A DNA stretch of 21,948 nt from an uncultured Eubacterium sp. (GCA_900545725.1 URAI01000036.1:1-21948); one strand, 5' to 3'; counted from the first letter of the stretch, positions 7,025 to 14,450 are shown. Notes: generated by a model from the letters alone, not told the origin. Numbers and translations are program-made.

Positions 7025-7053
7025 TTGCTTAATATCATTAGATATTGTATACT
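7025..7053 (+). promoter_or_regulatory. promoter of the lacI-type gene
   Basis: TTGCTT (7025-7030), 17 bp, TATACT (7048-7053). The predicted start is about 7060, just where operator O2 begins. Confidence 0.65.
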
Positions 7054-7060
7054 CAATATA

Positions 7061-7074
7061 TACAAACGTTTTCA
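7061..7074. promoter_or_regulatory. LacI-type operator O2 (autoregulation)
   Basis: TACAAACGTTTTCA matches 12 of 14 positions of the usual cre/LacI-like consensus TGWAANCGNTNWCA and matches O1 on the other strand. It lies at the predicted start point of the lacI-type gene, so the regulator probably represses itself. O1 and O2 are about 235 bp apart, close enough for looping. Binding by CcpA is the main alternative. Confidence 0.6.
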
Positions 7075-7141
7075 CATTAATTGCACAGAATTGTATGTTT
7101 ATGTTAATTAAAGTCTGTACTTATAGAAAGGGGGCTTATAT

Positions 7142-8137
7142 ATGGCTACATTAAAAGATGTTGCAAAGCTTGCATGTGTTGATGTAAGCACTGTATCCAG
7201 AGCATTAAACAATACTTCCTACGTCCATCCTGATACTAAAAAGAGAATTATGGAAGCCGTTGAACAGCTAAGTTATAAACCTAATATACTGGCAAAGGGG
7301 CTGCGTCAGGGAAAAAGACATACTATTGGTGTCGTAGTTCCACGTCTTCATCTTACTTTATATGCTGATATGATGCAGGGTATTGAATACGAATGCAGGC
7401 AGACAGGATATGCTACCATGATATGTATTACAGAAGATGACAGTGAGCTTGAAAAAGAACACCTTAACCGTCTAAGAAATGGTTTTGTCGATGGAATAAT
7501 CATTGCCGGAACCGGCAAAAACGGCCACCTGCTTCGTGATATGCACGCAGATGGTCTTGGAATTATACAGATAGTGCGTAAACAGGACAAGAACCTTAGC
7601 AGTGTAATTGCAGACTACGATGCATGCGGCTATGATACTGTTCACTATCTCTATAATAAAGGCTGTAGAAATATCGGTCTCATTAACGGTTCTATGAATT
7701 ACGCTCCATATAAGGAACGATATAAGGGATTTCAACGTGCCATAAAGGAACTTAAACTTCAGGAATATTGTGCAATATCTCCTGATTCTATTAACAGTTT
7801 TGAATATGGATATGAATGTACAGAACAACTTTTAAAAGATAATCCTAAGATAGATGCCATCATGGCTGCTGTTGATATTCAAGGTATGGCAGCACTTAGA
7901 GCTTTAAAGGTACACTCTCTTAGAGTCCCTGATGATGTACGCCTTGTAAGCCTTACAGGACATTCCATTGGCAATATGCTTGAGACAACCATGACATCTC
8001 TTGAAATACCCGCTTATGAGATGGGAACCAAAGCTGTAAAGATGTTAATCGATGAAATAGATGCTCCTAAAGATATTAAACCAAGCCCACAGCATCTTGT
8101 TTTTTCAGCCTCTCTTGTTGAACGTGAAAGCTCATAA
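7142..8137 (+). CDS. LacI/GalR-family transcriptional regulator
   Basis: 331 residues with the standard LacI layout. The N-terminal helix-turn-helix (LKDVAKLACVDVSTVSRALNN, residues 4-24) and hinge helix (YKPNILAKGLRQGK, about 46-59) are followed by a periplasmic-binding-protein-like effector domain starting TIGVVVPRL and ending VFSASLVERES. Ribosome site AAAGGGGG lies 7 nt before the ATG. It is divergent from the aldolase/transporter operon and shares the intergenic operators, so it most likely represses that operon and itself until a sugar-acid-like effector binds. The effector cannot be predicted from sequence. Confidence 0.9.
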   Translation: MATLKDVAKLACVDVSTVSRALNNTSYVHPDTKKRIMEAVEQLSYKPNILAKGLRQGKRHTIGVVVPRLHLTLYADMMQGIEYECRQTGYATMICITEDDSELEKEHLNRLRNGFVDGIIIAGTGKNGHLLRDMHADGLGIIQIVRKQDKNLSSVIADYDACGYDTVHYLYNKGCRNIGLINGSMNYAPYKERYKGFQRAIKELKLQEYCAISPDSINSFEYGYECTEQLLKDNPKIDAIMAAVDIQGMAALRALKVHSLRVPDDVRLVSLTGHSIGNMLETTMTSLEIPAYEMGTKAVKMLIDEIDAPKDIKPSPQHLVFSASLVERESS

Positions 8138-8264
8138 TCTTATAATAACAGCATGTTCGTATATACAAGGTTCAAAGATTATGCAGCATATTACAGATAA
8201 TAATCATCATACAACAGATTTTGCCGGAATATTCTTATAACATAAAGTCTACATAACCAAGCAG

Positions 8265-8294
8265 GGAGTATAAACTGTATCCAGCTTATGCTCC
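8265..8294 (+). terminator. terminator of the lacI-type gene
   Basis: Stem GGAGTATAAACTG / CAGCTTATGCTCC (8265-8277, 8282-8294), 13 pairs with two G-U, tetraloop TATC, then TTATTT. The rest of 8138-8377 shows no gene. Confidence 0.7.
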
Positions 8295-8418
8295 TTATTT
8301 AATCGAATCTTTAAGCTGGTAGATAATAAGGCTTTCAGTTCCATTTTTATTAAAATCCCCCACTTTTTGTCAAATTACAGATTACATCTATACACACTAT
8401 ATCTAATCCAATTTAATA

Positions 8419-8448
8419 TTTACATTATTCTTGAATTTACGTTATAAT
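8419..8448 (+). promoter_or_regulatory. promoter of MarR-type gene copy 2
   Basis: TTTACA (8419-8424), 18 bp, TATAAT (8443-8448). The boxes are the same as in copy 1; differences between copies cluster just downstream of the -10 box (8450-8460), where an operator could lie. Confidence 0.6.
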
Positions 8449-8506
8449 ATACTTATCGGATATGAACGTATAATTTATCTAAAATATACAGGTGAGGTGA
8501 ACAGAT

Positions 8507-8947
8507 ATGAATGATACTTACAAATCACTCAATTCCATACTGGTTAAGCTCTTTAATGACATAATGCATATAGAAGAACATGCCCTTATAACAGACGAAT
8601 TTAAAAATCTTACCGTCAATGATATGCATATAATTTAAGCTGTTGGGATAGACAGGCCTAAGAAGATGTCAGAGATTGCCAGACAACTCGGTGTTACAAT
8701 GGGTACACTTACAACTGGAATTAACGGTCTTGTGAAAAAAGGCTATGTTGAGCGTCACAGAAGTGATAAAGACAGACGTATTGTCTATGCTTCACTTACC
8801 ACGTCAGGCCATAAAGCATATAACCATCATATGAAGTTCCACAAAGATATGATTGACTATATTATGAATGAACTGTCAGAGGATGAAGCTAAGATACTTG
8901 GTAAGACTTTTGTGCGTCTTGAAGATTATTTTGAGAAGTGGTTATAA
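8507..8947 (+). pseudogene. MarR/FabT-like regulator with in-frame TAA at codon 44, copy 2
   Basis: Identical by eye to the gene at 3446-3886, including the TAA (8636-8638) and the same possible restart ATG at 8666, which would give a 93-residue winged-helix fragment. The same GGTGAGGTG ribosome site precedes the ATG. The duplication must have happened after the stop arose, or the copies are kept alike by gene conversion. The neighbours (lacI-type gene upstream, dehydratase gene convergent) are unrelated to fatty-acid synthesis. Either both copies are dead, or the two-part arrangement (43-residue peptide plus winged-helix fragment, or stop readthrough) is functional. Confidence 0.75.
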
Positions 8948-8949
8948 TG

Positions 8950-8998
8950 ACAAATAACCGCAGAGCCAGAAATTATATCTGACTCTGCGGTTATTTGT
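8950..8998. terminator. strong terminator between MarR copy 2 and the dehydratase gene
   Basis: A 21-bp stem (8950-8970 with 8978-8998; one G-U pair; core AATAACCGCAGAG / CTCTGCGGTTATT) and a 7-nt loop, followed by ATTTTTTATTT. It begins directly after the MarR stop codon and lies between convergent genes, so it may serve both. Confidence 0.85.
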
Positions 8999-9064
8999 AT
9001 TTTTTATTTGTATTTTAATTACATATCATGTTTATTTCTTTTAACAACATTAATTTTGCATTTA

Positions 9065-10810
9065 TTAATATTCAAGATATGCTCCCTTCATAGGGCTTGC
9101 TGCATGGTGGCTGAATAATCTCATTACACCCTTTGTATATTTAGGTGCTACCGGCTTCCAGTTTTTACGGCGTTCTTTTAATATTTCATCTATTTCATCA
9201 GGAGTTTTTCTTTCTCCCTTAACACCAATAATATTAAGCTTTCTTGCCATTACATCTATTTCAATCAAATCATCCTCTTCAACAAGTGCTATTGGTCCTC
9301 CGTCTACTGCTTCAGGACTGCAGTGTCCAATTACCGGACCTGTTGAAGCACCTGAAAAACGTCCGTCAGTTATAAGAGCAATACTCTTTCCTAATTCCTT
9401 ATCACTACTTATAGCTTCTGATGTGTAAAACATCTCCGGCATACCACTTCCCTTAGGTCCTTCATATCTTATAAATACTGCATCACCTTTATTTACTTTA
9501 TGTTTTAATACTGCAGAAAGACATTCTTCTTCGCTGTCAAATGGTTTTGCATGTAATACTGCTTTAAACATCTCTTTAGGACAGGCTGTATGTTTAATTA
9601 CTGCTCCTTCCGGTGCGAGATTTCCACGTAATATTGCTATACTTCCATCTGTTCCTATGGCCTTGTCATATGGTCTTATTATATCTTCCTTAGTAATATT
9701 TATATTATATCTCTTGTTAAATTCCATAAGCCATTTATCACATTTCTGGTAAAATCCTTTATCCTTTAAGTCTTCCAGATTTTCACCTAATGTTTTTCCG
9801 GTTACTGTCATTACATCAAGATTGAGATAATCTTTTATCTCTTCCATAATTGCAGGAACACCACCTGCATAATAAAAGCATTCTGCTGGCCAGCGTCCTG
9901 CCGGTCTTACATCCAGCAGATACCTTGCATTTTTATGTATTCTGTCAAATGTATCACCTGTAATCTCAATTCCAAGCTCATGTGCTATGGCAGGAATATG
10001 AAGAAGTGCATTAGTACTGCCTGAAATAGCTGCATGTACTAATATTGCATTTTCAAAACTCTTTATTGTTACAATGTCTGATGGACGCATATTTTCCATT
10101 TTTGCCAGTCTTACAGACTGTCTTCCCGCTTCTCTTGCAAATTCAATAAGGTCAGGGCTCGTTGCAGGCATAAGTGCACTTCCCGGTAACGCAAGTCCAA
10201 GTGCTTCCGCCATAATCTGCATTGTAGAAGCTGTACCTATAAATGAACATGCACCACAGCTTGGACATGCATTGCATTTTGCCCAGTCAAGCTTTTCCTT
10301 ATCTATCTCCCCTCTTTCATACTTTGCACTATACATTCCAAGCTGCTCTAATGTAAGCATCTCAGGTCCTGCATTCATTGTTCCACCCGGTACAAATACT
10401 GATGGAATATTTACTCTAAGCATTCCCATAAGATTACCCGGAACTCCCTTATCACAGCTTGAAAGATATACACCTGCATCAAAAGGTGTCGCATTTGCAT
10501 GTATTTCAATCATGTTAGCAATCATTTCACGGCTTGCAAGACTATAATTAATACCATCTGTTCCCTGACTTTCTCCGTCACATATATCAGTACAGAAGTA
10601 TTTTGCACCAAATCCATTTTCCTGTTCAATACCTTTTTTTACTTCATCTACGAGAATATTTAAGTGTCCGCTTCCCGGATGACTATCACCATATGTACTT
10701 TCTATAATTACCTGTACCTTATCAAGGTCTTCCTTCTTCCAACCTGTTCCTATACGCAGCGGATCAAGTTCCGGTGCTAATTTTCTCATTTCCTGACTTA
10801 CTAATTTCAT
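9065..10810 (-). CDS. IlvD/Edd-family dehydratase, probably sugar-acid dehydratase
   Basis: 581 residues from ATG 10810. That start is preferred because GGAG (10819-10822) lies 8 nt upstream; the GTG at 10819 overlaps the ribosome site. Iron-sulfur cluster cysteines typical of the family are visible: Cys77 (DICDG), Cys119 in SCDKGVPG with the neighbouring Lys121 (the metal-site lysine that is carbamylated in characterised members), and Cys188 in CPSCGACSFIGTASTM. GRFSGASTGPVIGHCSPEA is the typical C-terminal block. Family members dehydrate dihydroxy acids, 6-phosphogluconate or free aldonic acids to 2-keto-3-deoxy acids. Co-transcription with a GntP-type permease and a GntR regulator points to an aldonate rather than branched-chain amino-acid synthesis. 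It is the last gene of its operon. The specific substrate is not determinable. Confidence 0.82.
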   Translation of the reverse strand: MKLVSQEMRKLAPELDPLRIGTGWKKEDLDKVQVIIESTYGDSHPGSGHLNILVDEVKKGIEQENGFGAKYFCTDICDGESQGTDGINYSLASREMIANMIEIHANATPFDAGVYLSSCDKGVPGNLMGMLRVNIPSVFVPGGTMNAGPEMLTLEQLGMYSAKYERGEIDKEKLDWAKCNACPSCGACSFIGTASTMQIMAEALGLALPGSALMPATSPDLIEFAREAGRQSVRLAKMENMRPSDIVTIKSFENAILVHAAISGSTNALLHIPAIAHELGIEITGDTFDRIHKNARYLLDVRPAGRWPAECFYYAGGVPAIMEEIKDYLNLDVMTVTGKTLGENLEDLKDKGFYQKCDKWLMEFNKRYNINITKEDIIRPYDKAIGTDGSIAILRGNLAPEGAVIKHTACPKEMFKAVLHAKPFDSEEECLSAVLKHKVNKGDAVFIRYEGPKGSGMPEMFYTSEAISSDKELGKSIALITDGRFSGASTGPVIGHCSPEAVDGGPIALVEEDDLIEIDVMARKLNIIGVKGERKTPDEIDEILKERRKNWKPVAPKYTKGVMRLFSHHAASPMKGAYLEY

Positions 10811-10865
10811 AATTTTCACTCCTTTAGAATTTTATTTTTTATTACATTTGACAATATACAGCCGC

Positions 10866-11108
10866 TTACTCATTATTTTTTATCAGATTACATTCTTTCA
10901 GCCTGCATCGTATATCTTCCTCATTATGTTCATCAACCAGCATTTCAACATCTTCAAATTGTGGCAGGCTGAATACTCCAAGCATGGATTTTGCATTGAC
11001 TACATATCTTCCACATGCCAAATCCACATCGTCTTTACAGCTTTCTGCTACCATAACAAGATGTTTTGCATCATTTAAGCTTCTTAAATACACAGGAATC
11101 CTAACCAT
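10866..11108 (-). CDS. Crh-like HPr-domain protein without the catalytic histidine
   Basis: 80 residues. The start at 11108 is chosen because GGAG lies 6 nt upstream; an ATG at 11120 overlaps that ribosome site and would add four residues. The segment VVNAKSMLGVFSL (about 36-48) matches the HPr region KSIMGVMSL around regulatory Ser46; the equivalent here is Ser41. The N-terminal block that should read GLHxRPA reads LRSLNDAK, so the PEP-dependent phosphorylation His15 is missing. This combination resembles Crh of Bacillus, a Ser-phosphorylated catabolite-repression partner of CcpA. It sits between the permease (23 nt) and dehydratase (55 nt) genes. A regulatory role in carbon control is inferred; a structural HPr relative of other function is possible. 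Confidence 0.65.
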   Translation of the reverse strand: MVRIPVYLRSLNDAKHLVMVAESCKDDVDLACGRYVVNAKSMLGVFSLPQFEDVEMLVDEHNEEDIRCRLKECNLIKNNE

Positions 11109-11131
11109 TTTACACTCCATTTCCGCACAAT

Positions 11132-12487
11132 TTATGCAAATATTGAAATAATAAAGCTAATTATAAGGCTTGTAGCACCTATTATTGTTTCCATAATCGT
11201 CCATGATTTTAATGTAGTCTTCTCATCTATTTCAAGAAACGTACCTACAAGCCAGAAGCCCGCATCATTGACATGGCTTAATGCTGTAGCACCTCCGCAT
11301 ATTGCACAACACATAGCTGCTCTATATAATACACTTGTTGCCATTACCGCCGGCATTGCAGCCATTATTCCTGAAGCCATAGTCATTGCAACTATAGAAC
11401 TTCCCACAGAAGCCCTGACAAATAATGCAATTAAAAATGCGATTATTATTAAAGGCATTCCACTCTTTTCCAATGCCGGAGCTATGATATCACCAAGTCC
11501 TGAATCCTGAAGCATCCATCTGATCACACCTCCACTTGCAATGACAAGAAGAATCATTCCAACCGGTCTTAATGAATGATCTAATATTTTTTTAAGCTGA
11601 TCTGCTGAAAAACCTCTTCTTATTCCAAGGAAATACATTGCTGCAATAGTAGCAATTGTTAATGCAAAAAACGGTTTTCCTATAAATGCAAGTATGCTTT
11701 TAATGTTACTATTCATTGGAATATACTGTGATATTGTACTTACCAGTATCAATACAAGTGGTATTAAAATAACAAAAACCACAAGTCCAAATCCCGGAAG
11801 TTCTTTTCCATCATCCTGCACCTCTTCAACATTAGCAGGAAGCTTTGTAAATATCTTTTCACCAATGAACTTTCCCCATATAACACCTGAAACAACCATA
11901 CATATTATAGCTACCGGTACGCCTACCATAATCATTGTTCCAAGATTAACGCCTAATGTATTAGCTGTAAGTACCGAGCCTGCTGATGGTGGTATAAATG
12001 CATATCCACTTGCAAGTCCCGCTAAGAGTGGAATTGCATAAAATAATGTTGATTTCTTAGTCTGCTTGGCAACGCTGAATGCCAGAGGTATTAATACCAC
12101 AACACCGGCTTCAAAAAATACTGTAGTTCCTATTACCAGACCTGTAATTCCTAAAGCCCATCCGGCTTTTTTCTGCCCAAGCTTATCTATAAGTGTAGTT
12201 GCAATTCTTTGTGCACCACCACTGACTTCAAGTATTCCTCCAAACATTGCACCAAGACCAACAAGTAAAGCTATTCCCTGCAATGTTTTTCCCACGCCTT
12301 TTTCAACTGTACTAGTAATCATTTCAAGTGGCATTCCTGCACCAATTCCTATAATTACTGCTGACAACATCATAGATATTACCGGATGCAGCTTAAACTT
12401 AATAATCAATATAAGCAGACATACAATTCCCACTACCGCAGAAATCATAACCCTTAATGGTTCACCCGAAAATGTCGTTTCCACCAT
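11132..12487 (-). CDS. GntP-family gluconate/organic-acid:H+ symporter
   Basis: 451 residues with 12 or more hydrophobic segments. Features of the GntP family include the opening VIGIGAGMPLEMI, the loop GTTVFFEAGVVVLIPL, FIPPSAGSV in the centre, and SHVNDAGFWLVGTFLEI near the C-terminus, the last two being highly typical. It is an inner-membrane proton symporter for gluconate or related sugar acids. The strong site AAAGGAGGT lies 6 nt before the ATG. It is the first gene of the three-gene operon permease / Crh-like / dehydratase, with a leader of about 120 nt and operators for the divergent GntR-type regulator. The exact aldonate is not known. Confidence 0.88.
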   Translation of the reverse strand: MVETTFSGEPLRVMISAVVGIVCLLILIIKFKLHPVISMMLSAVIIGIGAGMPLEMITSTVEKGVGKTLQGIALLVGLGAMFGGILEVSGGAQRIATTLIDKLGQKKAGWALGITGLVIGTTVFFEAGVVVLIPLAFSVAKQTKKSTLFYAIPLLAGLASGYAFIPPSAGSVLTANTLGVNLGTMIMVGVPVAIICMVVSGVIWGKFIGEKIFTKLPANVEEVQDDGKELPGFGLVVFVILIPLVLILVSTISQYIPMNSNIKSILAFIGKPFFALTIATIAAMYFLGIRRGFSADQLKKILDHSLRPVGMILLVIASGGVIRWMLQDSGLGDIIAPALEKSGMPLIIIAFLIALFVRASVGSSIVAMTMASGIMAAMPAVMATSVLYRAAMCCAICGGATALSHVNDAGFWLVGTFLEIDEKTTLKSWTIMETIIGATSLIISFIISIFA

Positions 12488-12527
12488 AATATACCTCCTT
12501 TATTCATCAGACCACTTTTTAAGTAAT

Positions 12528-12540
12528 AATTCATCTGATG
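12528..12540. promoter_or_regulatory. GntR-type operator copy 1
   Basis: AATTCATCTGATG, containing the near-palindrome CATCTGATG. An exact second copy is 73 bp away (12601-12613), about seven helical turns. A partial copy (TATTCATCAG) lies at 12501-12510. Confidence 0.5.
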
Positions 12541-12600
12541 TTTTCTATGGTTTTTGCTGTTTTAATTATTATTTTTCGTATTTTTTTAGATTAATTCCGA

Positions 12601-12613
12601 AATTCATCTGATG
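12601..12613. promoter_or_regulatory. GntR-type operator copy 2 at the permease start point
   Basis: Exact repeat AATTCATCTGATG covering the predicted transcription start of the permease operon, with an adjoining dyad TGATGA-TT-TCATCA (12610-12623). The position fits repression by the divergent FadR-type regulator. Confidence 0.55.
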
Positions 12614-12618
12614 ATTTC

Positions 12619-12647
12619 ATCATAAACTCTTTTCATAAAAAAATCAA
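12619..12647 (-). promoter_or_regulatory. promoter of the permease/Crh-like/dehydratase operon
   Basis: Minus strand TTGATT (12642-12647), 17 bp, TATGAT (12619-12624). Confidence 0.65.
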
Positions 12648-12697
12648 TAATATATTTTTACTTAAAATCAAGACATTTTTTTGTGCATATTGCCAGT

Positions 12698-12726
12698 TTG
12701 ACAATTTATTTAATAGTATTTATCAT
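12698..12726 (+). promoter_or_regulatory. promoter of the GntR/FadR-type gene
   Basis: Consensus TTGACA (12698-12703), 17 bp, TATCAT (12721-12726), about 35 bp before the ribosome site. Confidence 0.7.
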
Positions 12727-12768
12727 ATTATTTAATAAATATAACAATTAAGGAATGAGGTAATTCAT

Positions 12769-13461
12769 ATGACGAATTCATCAACAGATGAGAAAAGTCT
12801 TCCACAAATAATTTCAGAAGATATAATTTCTCTTATACTTAAAGAAAATCTTAAACCCGGTGACAAGCTTCCCAATGAAGCCATCCTTTCAGAAAAATTA
12901 TCTGTTGGAAGAAGTTCTATACGGGAAGCCATGAAGCTTCTTGCTTCAAGAAATATTGTATCAATACGTCAGGGTTCAGGAACATATGTTGCAGCATCCC
13001 CGGGAATTGTAAACGATCCCTTAGGATTTACATTTATAGTAAATAAGAAACAACTCGTACACGACCTTTTAGAGGTTCGTCTGCTATTAGAACCCTCCAT
13101 AGCCGCTATGGCTGCATCAAATGCTGACAAAGATGATATAAAAAAAATAGTAGAATTATGTGATGAGGTTGAAAAACTTCTTATTGAACAAAAAGACCAT
13201 ACTCAGGCTGATATTGCTTTTCACAATGCAATAGCCATGAGCAGCAAAAATGTTGTTATTCCAAGACTTATTCCTGTAATTAACAGTTCCATCCCTCTTT
13301 TCGTAGAGACAACAGGTAATTGTCTTAAAAACGAAACAATTGAGACACACCGGGAAATAGCCGATGCAATTGCTGCACATGATTCCATAAAGGCAAAGGA
13401 TGCAATGTATCTTCATCTTGTATACAACCGGCGTACCATATCATCTGTATACCACGGATAA
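12769..13461 (+). CDS. GntR-family (FadR subfamily) regulator with FCD domain
   Basis: 230 residues. The winged helix spans about 13-75 (LKPGDKLPNEAILSEKLSVG, then RSSIREAMKLLASRNIVSIRQGSGTYV), followed by an all-helical FCD effector domain (about 95-222). Likely metal or ligand residues are the acidic/Arg block LEVRLLLEPS, His in DIAFHNAIA, and His in ETHREI and YLHLVYNR. FadR-type regulators of gluconate and uronate catabolism share this layout. The ribosome site is AAGGAATGAGG. The gene is divergent from the permease operon, and repeated AATTCATCTGATG sites in the shared intergenic region are its probable operators. It likely represses the operon until the sugar acid or its keto-deoxy derivative binds. 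Confidence 0.9.
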   Translation: MTNSSTDEKSLPQIISEDIISLILKENLKPGDKLPNEAILSEKLSVGRSSIREAMKLLASRNIVSIRQGSGTYVAASPGIVNDPLGFTFIVNKKQLVHDLLEVRLLLEPSIAAMAASNADKDDIKKIVELCDEVEKLLIEQKDHTQADIAFHNAIAMSSKNVVIPRLIPVINSSIPLFVETTGNCLKNETIETHREIADAIAAHDSIKAKDAMYLHLVYNRRTISSVYHG

Positions 13462-13580
13462 TATTTAATTATCAATTACATCCTCTTTTTTACAATTATT
13501 TAAGAACGCCTTTAATATCTGCTGCTTCTCTTAGTTACTGATAATAATCCATATATAATTTATTGCATAAACTTAAAAAT

Positions 13581-13618
13581 GGAGTATAAGCTATATCATT
13601 TCCTTAAGCTTATACTCC
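13581..13618 (-). terminator. terminator of the QueT-like gene
   Basis: Perfect 12-bp stem GGAGTATAAGCT / AGCTTATACTCC (13581-13592, 13607-13618), minus-strand tail ATTTTTAAG. Located between the convergent GntR and QueT-like genes. Confidence 0.75.
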
Positions 13619-13649
13619 CTGACATAATTAATTTGTATTTTTACACCAT

Positions 13650-14132
13650 TTAATCCTTAAAAATATGCTCCCTGTTCTTTGCCATAACAGTAAGCAGAGC
13701 CATTCCAATAATTCCACATACGATAATTTCGCTAAGACCTACCGTAAACATAAAGTATACCAAAAGACCATCATATCCATATGCATACTTTAATACAAAT
13801 GGAACTATAACCATATTGGCTATGATTGGTGGCAATGGCACAAGCCATTTATTCTTTCTTACAAGATATGAACCTATAGCGCCTATAAGTGTTGCAATAC
13901 TTCCAAACACAATATCCCATATCAGTCCGCCACCAATAATATTAGCTATAAGACACCCGACAAACAGTCCCGGAATGGCTGCCGGCGTAAAATATGGCAT
14001 AATTGTAAGCATCTCTGCAATCCTGAACTGTATCGGTCCAAAACTGAATGTATCAAATATCAGCACCAATACCACATAAATAGCTGCAATTACAGCTCCC
14101 TGCGTTATAAATTGTACCTTTTTATTTCTCAT
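13650..14132 (-). CDS. QueT-family transporter (ECF-type S component, queuosine precursor)
   Basis: 160 residues with five to six hydrophobic segments and a short basic N-terminus (MRNKKVQFITQGAVIAAIYV). The blocks FGPIQFRIAEMLTIMPYF and AIPGLFVGCLIANIIGG are typical of the QueT family, whose members import queuosine precursors such as preQ1 as the substrate-binding unit of an energy-coupling-factor transporter. The energising module (EcfA/A'/T) is normally encoded elsewhere. The ribosome site AAAGGAAT precedes the ATG. I searched 14133-14340 for a preQ1 riboswitch by eye and found none, only an AT-rich leader with a TATAAT-like box near 14192. It is monocistronic and unrelated to its neighbours. 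Confidence 0.88.
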   Translation of the reverse strand: MRNKKVQFITQGAVIAAIYVVLVLIFDTFSFGPIQFRIAEMLTIMPYFTPAAIPGLFVGCLIANIIGGGLIWDIVFGSIATLIGAIGSYLVRKNKWLVPLPPIIANMVIVPFVLKYAYGYDGLLVYFMFTVGLSEIIVCGIIGMALLTVMAKNREHIFKD

Positions 14133-14329
14133 AACATAATTCCTTTCTTCTTAGCCTATAGTAATTTTTTATATTCTGTAATATTCATTATACAATTTCA
14201 TAAATAACAAAATGTCATTATAATTCATCTGTTATGCTTCTAACAATAAATATTTATTCATACGATTTTGCAAATTAAAAACACGACGTTTCTTATAATA
14301 CAACTATTACTTCCAATTGACAAGTCATC

Positions 14330-14399
14330 TATATTACTGTCCGGCTATACACTTCCCACTATCCTGGCGTGTCCTGGACTTGCACCCGTTAGGGCGCAC
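14330..14399 (-). other. possible group II intron 5'-end remnant
   Basis: Read on the minus strand from 14399 the sequence begins GTGCGCCCTAACGGGTGC followed by AAGTCC. This resembles the conserved 5' end of bacterial group II introns (GUGCGCCC, short loop, GGGUG, AAGUC). The block is GC-rich against an AT-rich background and no intron-encoded protein or domain V follows, so at most a truncated 5' piece remains. It lies just downstream of the terminator of the heptad-repeat gene, a place favoured by class C introns. Similarity is by memory only. The rest of 14133-14329 holds no recognisable gene. Confidence 0.35.
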
Positions 14400-14422
14400 C
14401 CATGGCGCGCAAACAAAATTGA

Positions 14423-14450
14423 CCGGAAAGAGGCATACACCTCTCCCCGG
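14423..14450 (-). terminator. terminator of the MMPL/heptad-repeat operon
   Basis: Stem CCGGGGAGAGG / CCTCTTTCCGG on the minus strand (11 pairs including two G-U, 6-nt loop), followed by TCAATTTTGTTT. It lies 33 nt after the stop of the heptad-repeat gene. Confidence 0.75.

Larger units (their letters stand above)
8378..8947 (+). repeat. direct duplication, copy 2 (promoter plus MarR-type gene)
   Basis: Second copy of the segment at 3316-3886, same orientation, offset 5061 bp in the coding part. The coding part appears identical over 441 bp; the upstream 129 bp is about 92 percent identical. Confidence 0.85.

Noticed and set aside
3316..8947. Composite transposon bounded by the two MarR copies
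   Set aside because: No transposase, no terminal inverted repeats or target-site duplications at the copy edges; direct duplication of a regulatory gene explains the data.
10074..10547. 157-codon plus-strand frame opposite the dehydratase gene
   Set aside because: Antisense shadow of conserved IlvD sequence.
10811..10819. GTG start for the dehydratase
   Set aside because: The GTG overlaps the last base of the GGAG ribosome site; ATG 10810 has correct spacing.
12066..12611. 181-codon plus-strand frame opposite the permease gene
   Set aside because: Antisense to a clear GntP-family protein, no ribosome site, unusual Pro/Thr/Ile-rich composition.
14223..14232. AATTCATCTG, a partial GntR-type operator, upstream of the QueT-like gene
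   Set aside because: Only 10 of 13 bases, no dyad partner and no functional link; likely chance in AT-rich DNA.
14133..14340. preQ1 riboswitch before the QueT-like gene
   Set aside because: Looked for because QueT genes often have one, but no preQ1-I or -II core or matching stem is visible in the AT-rich leader.
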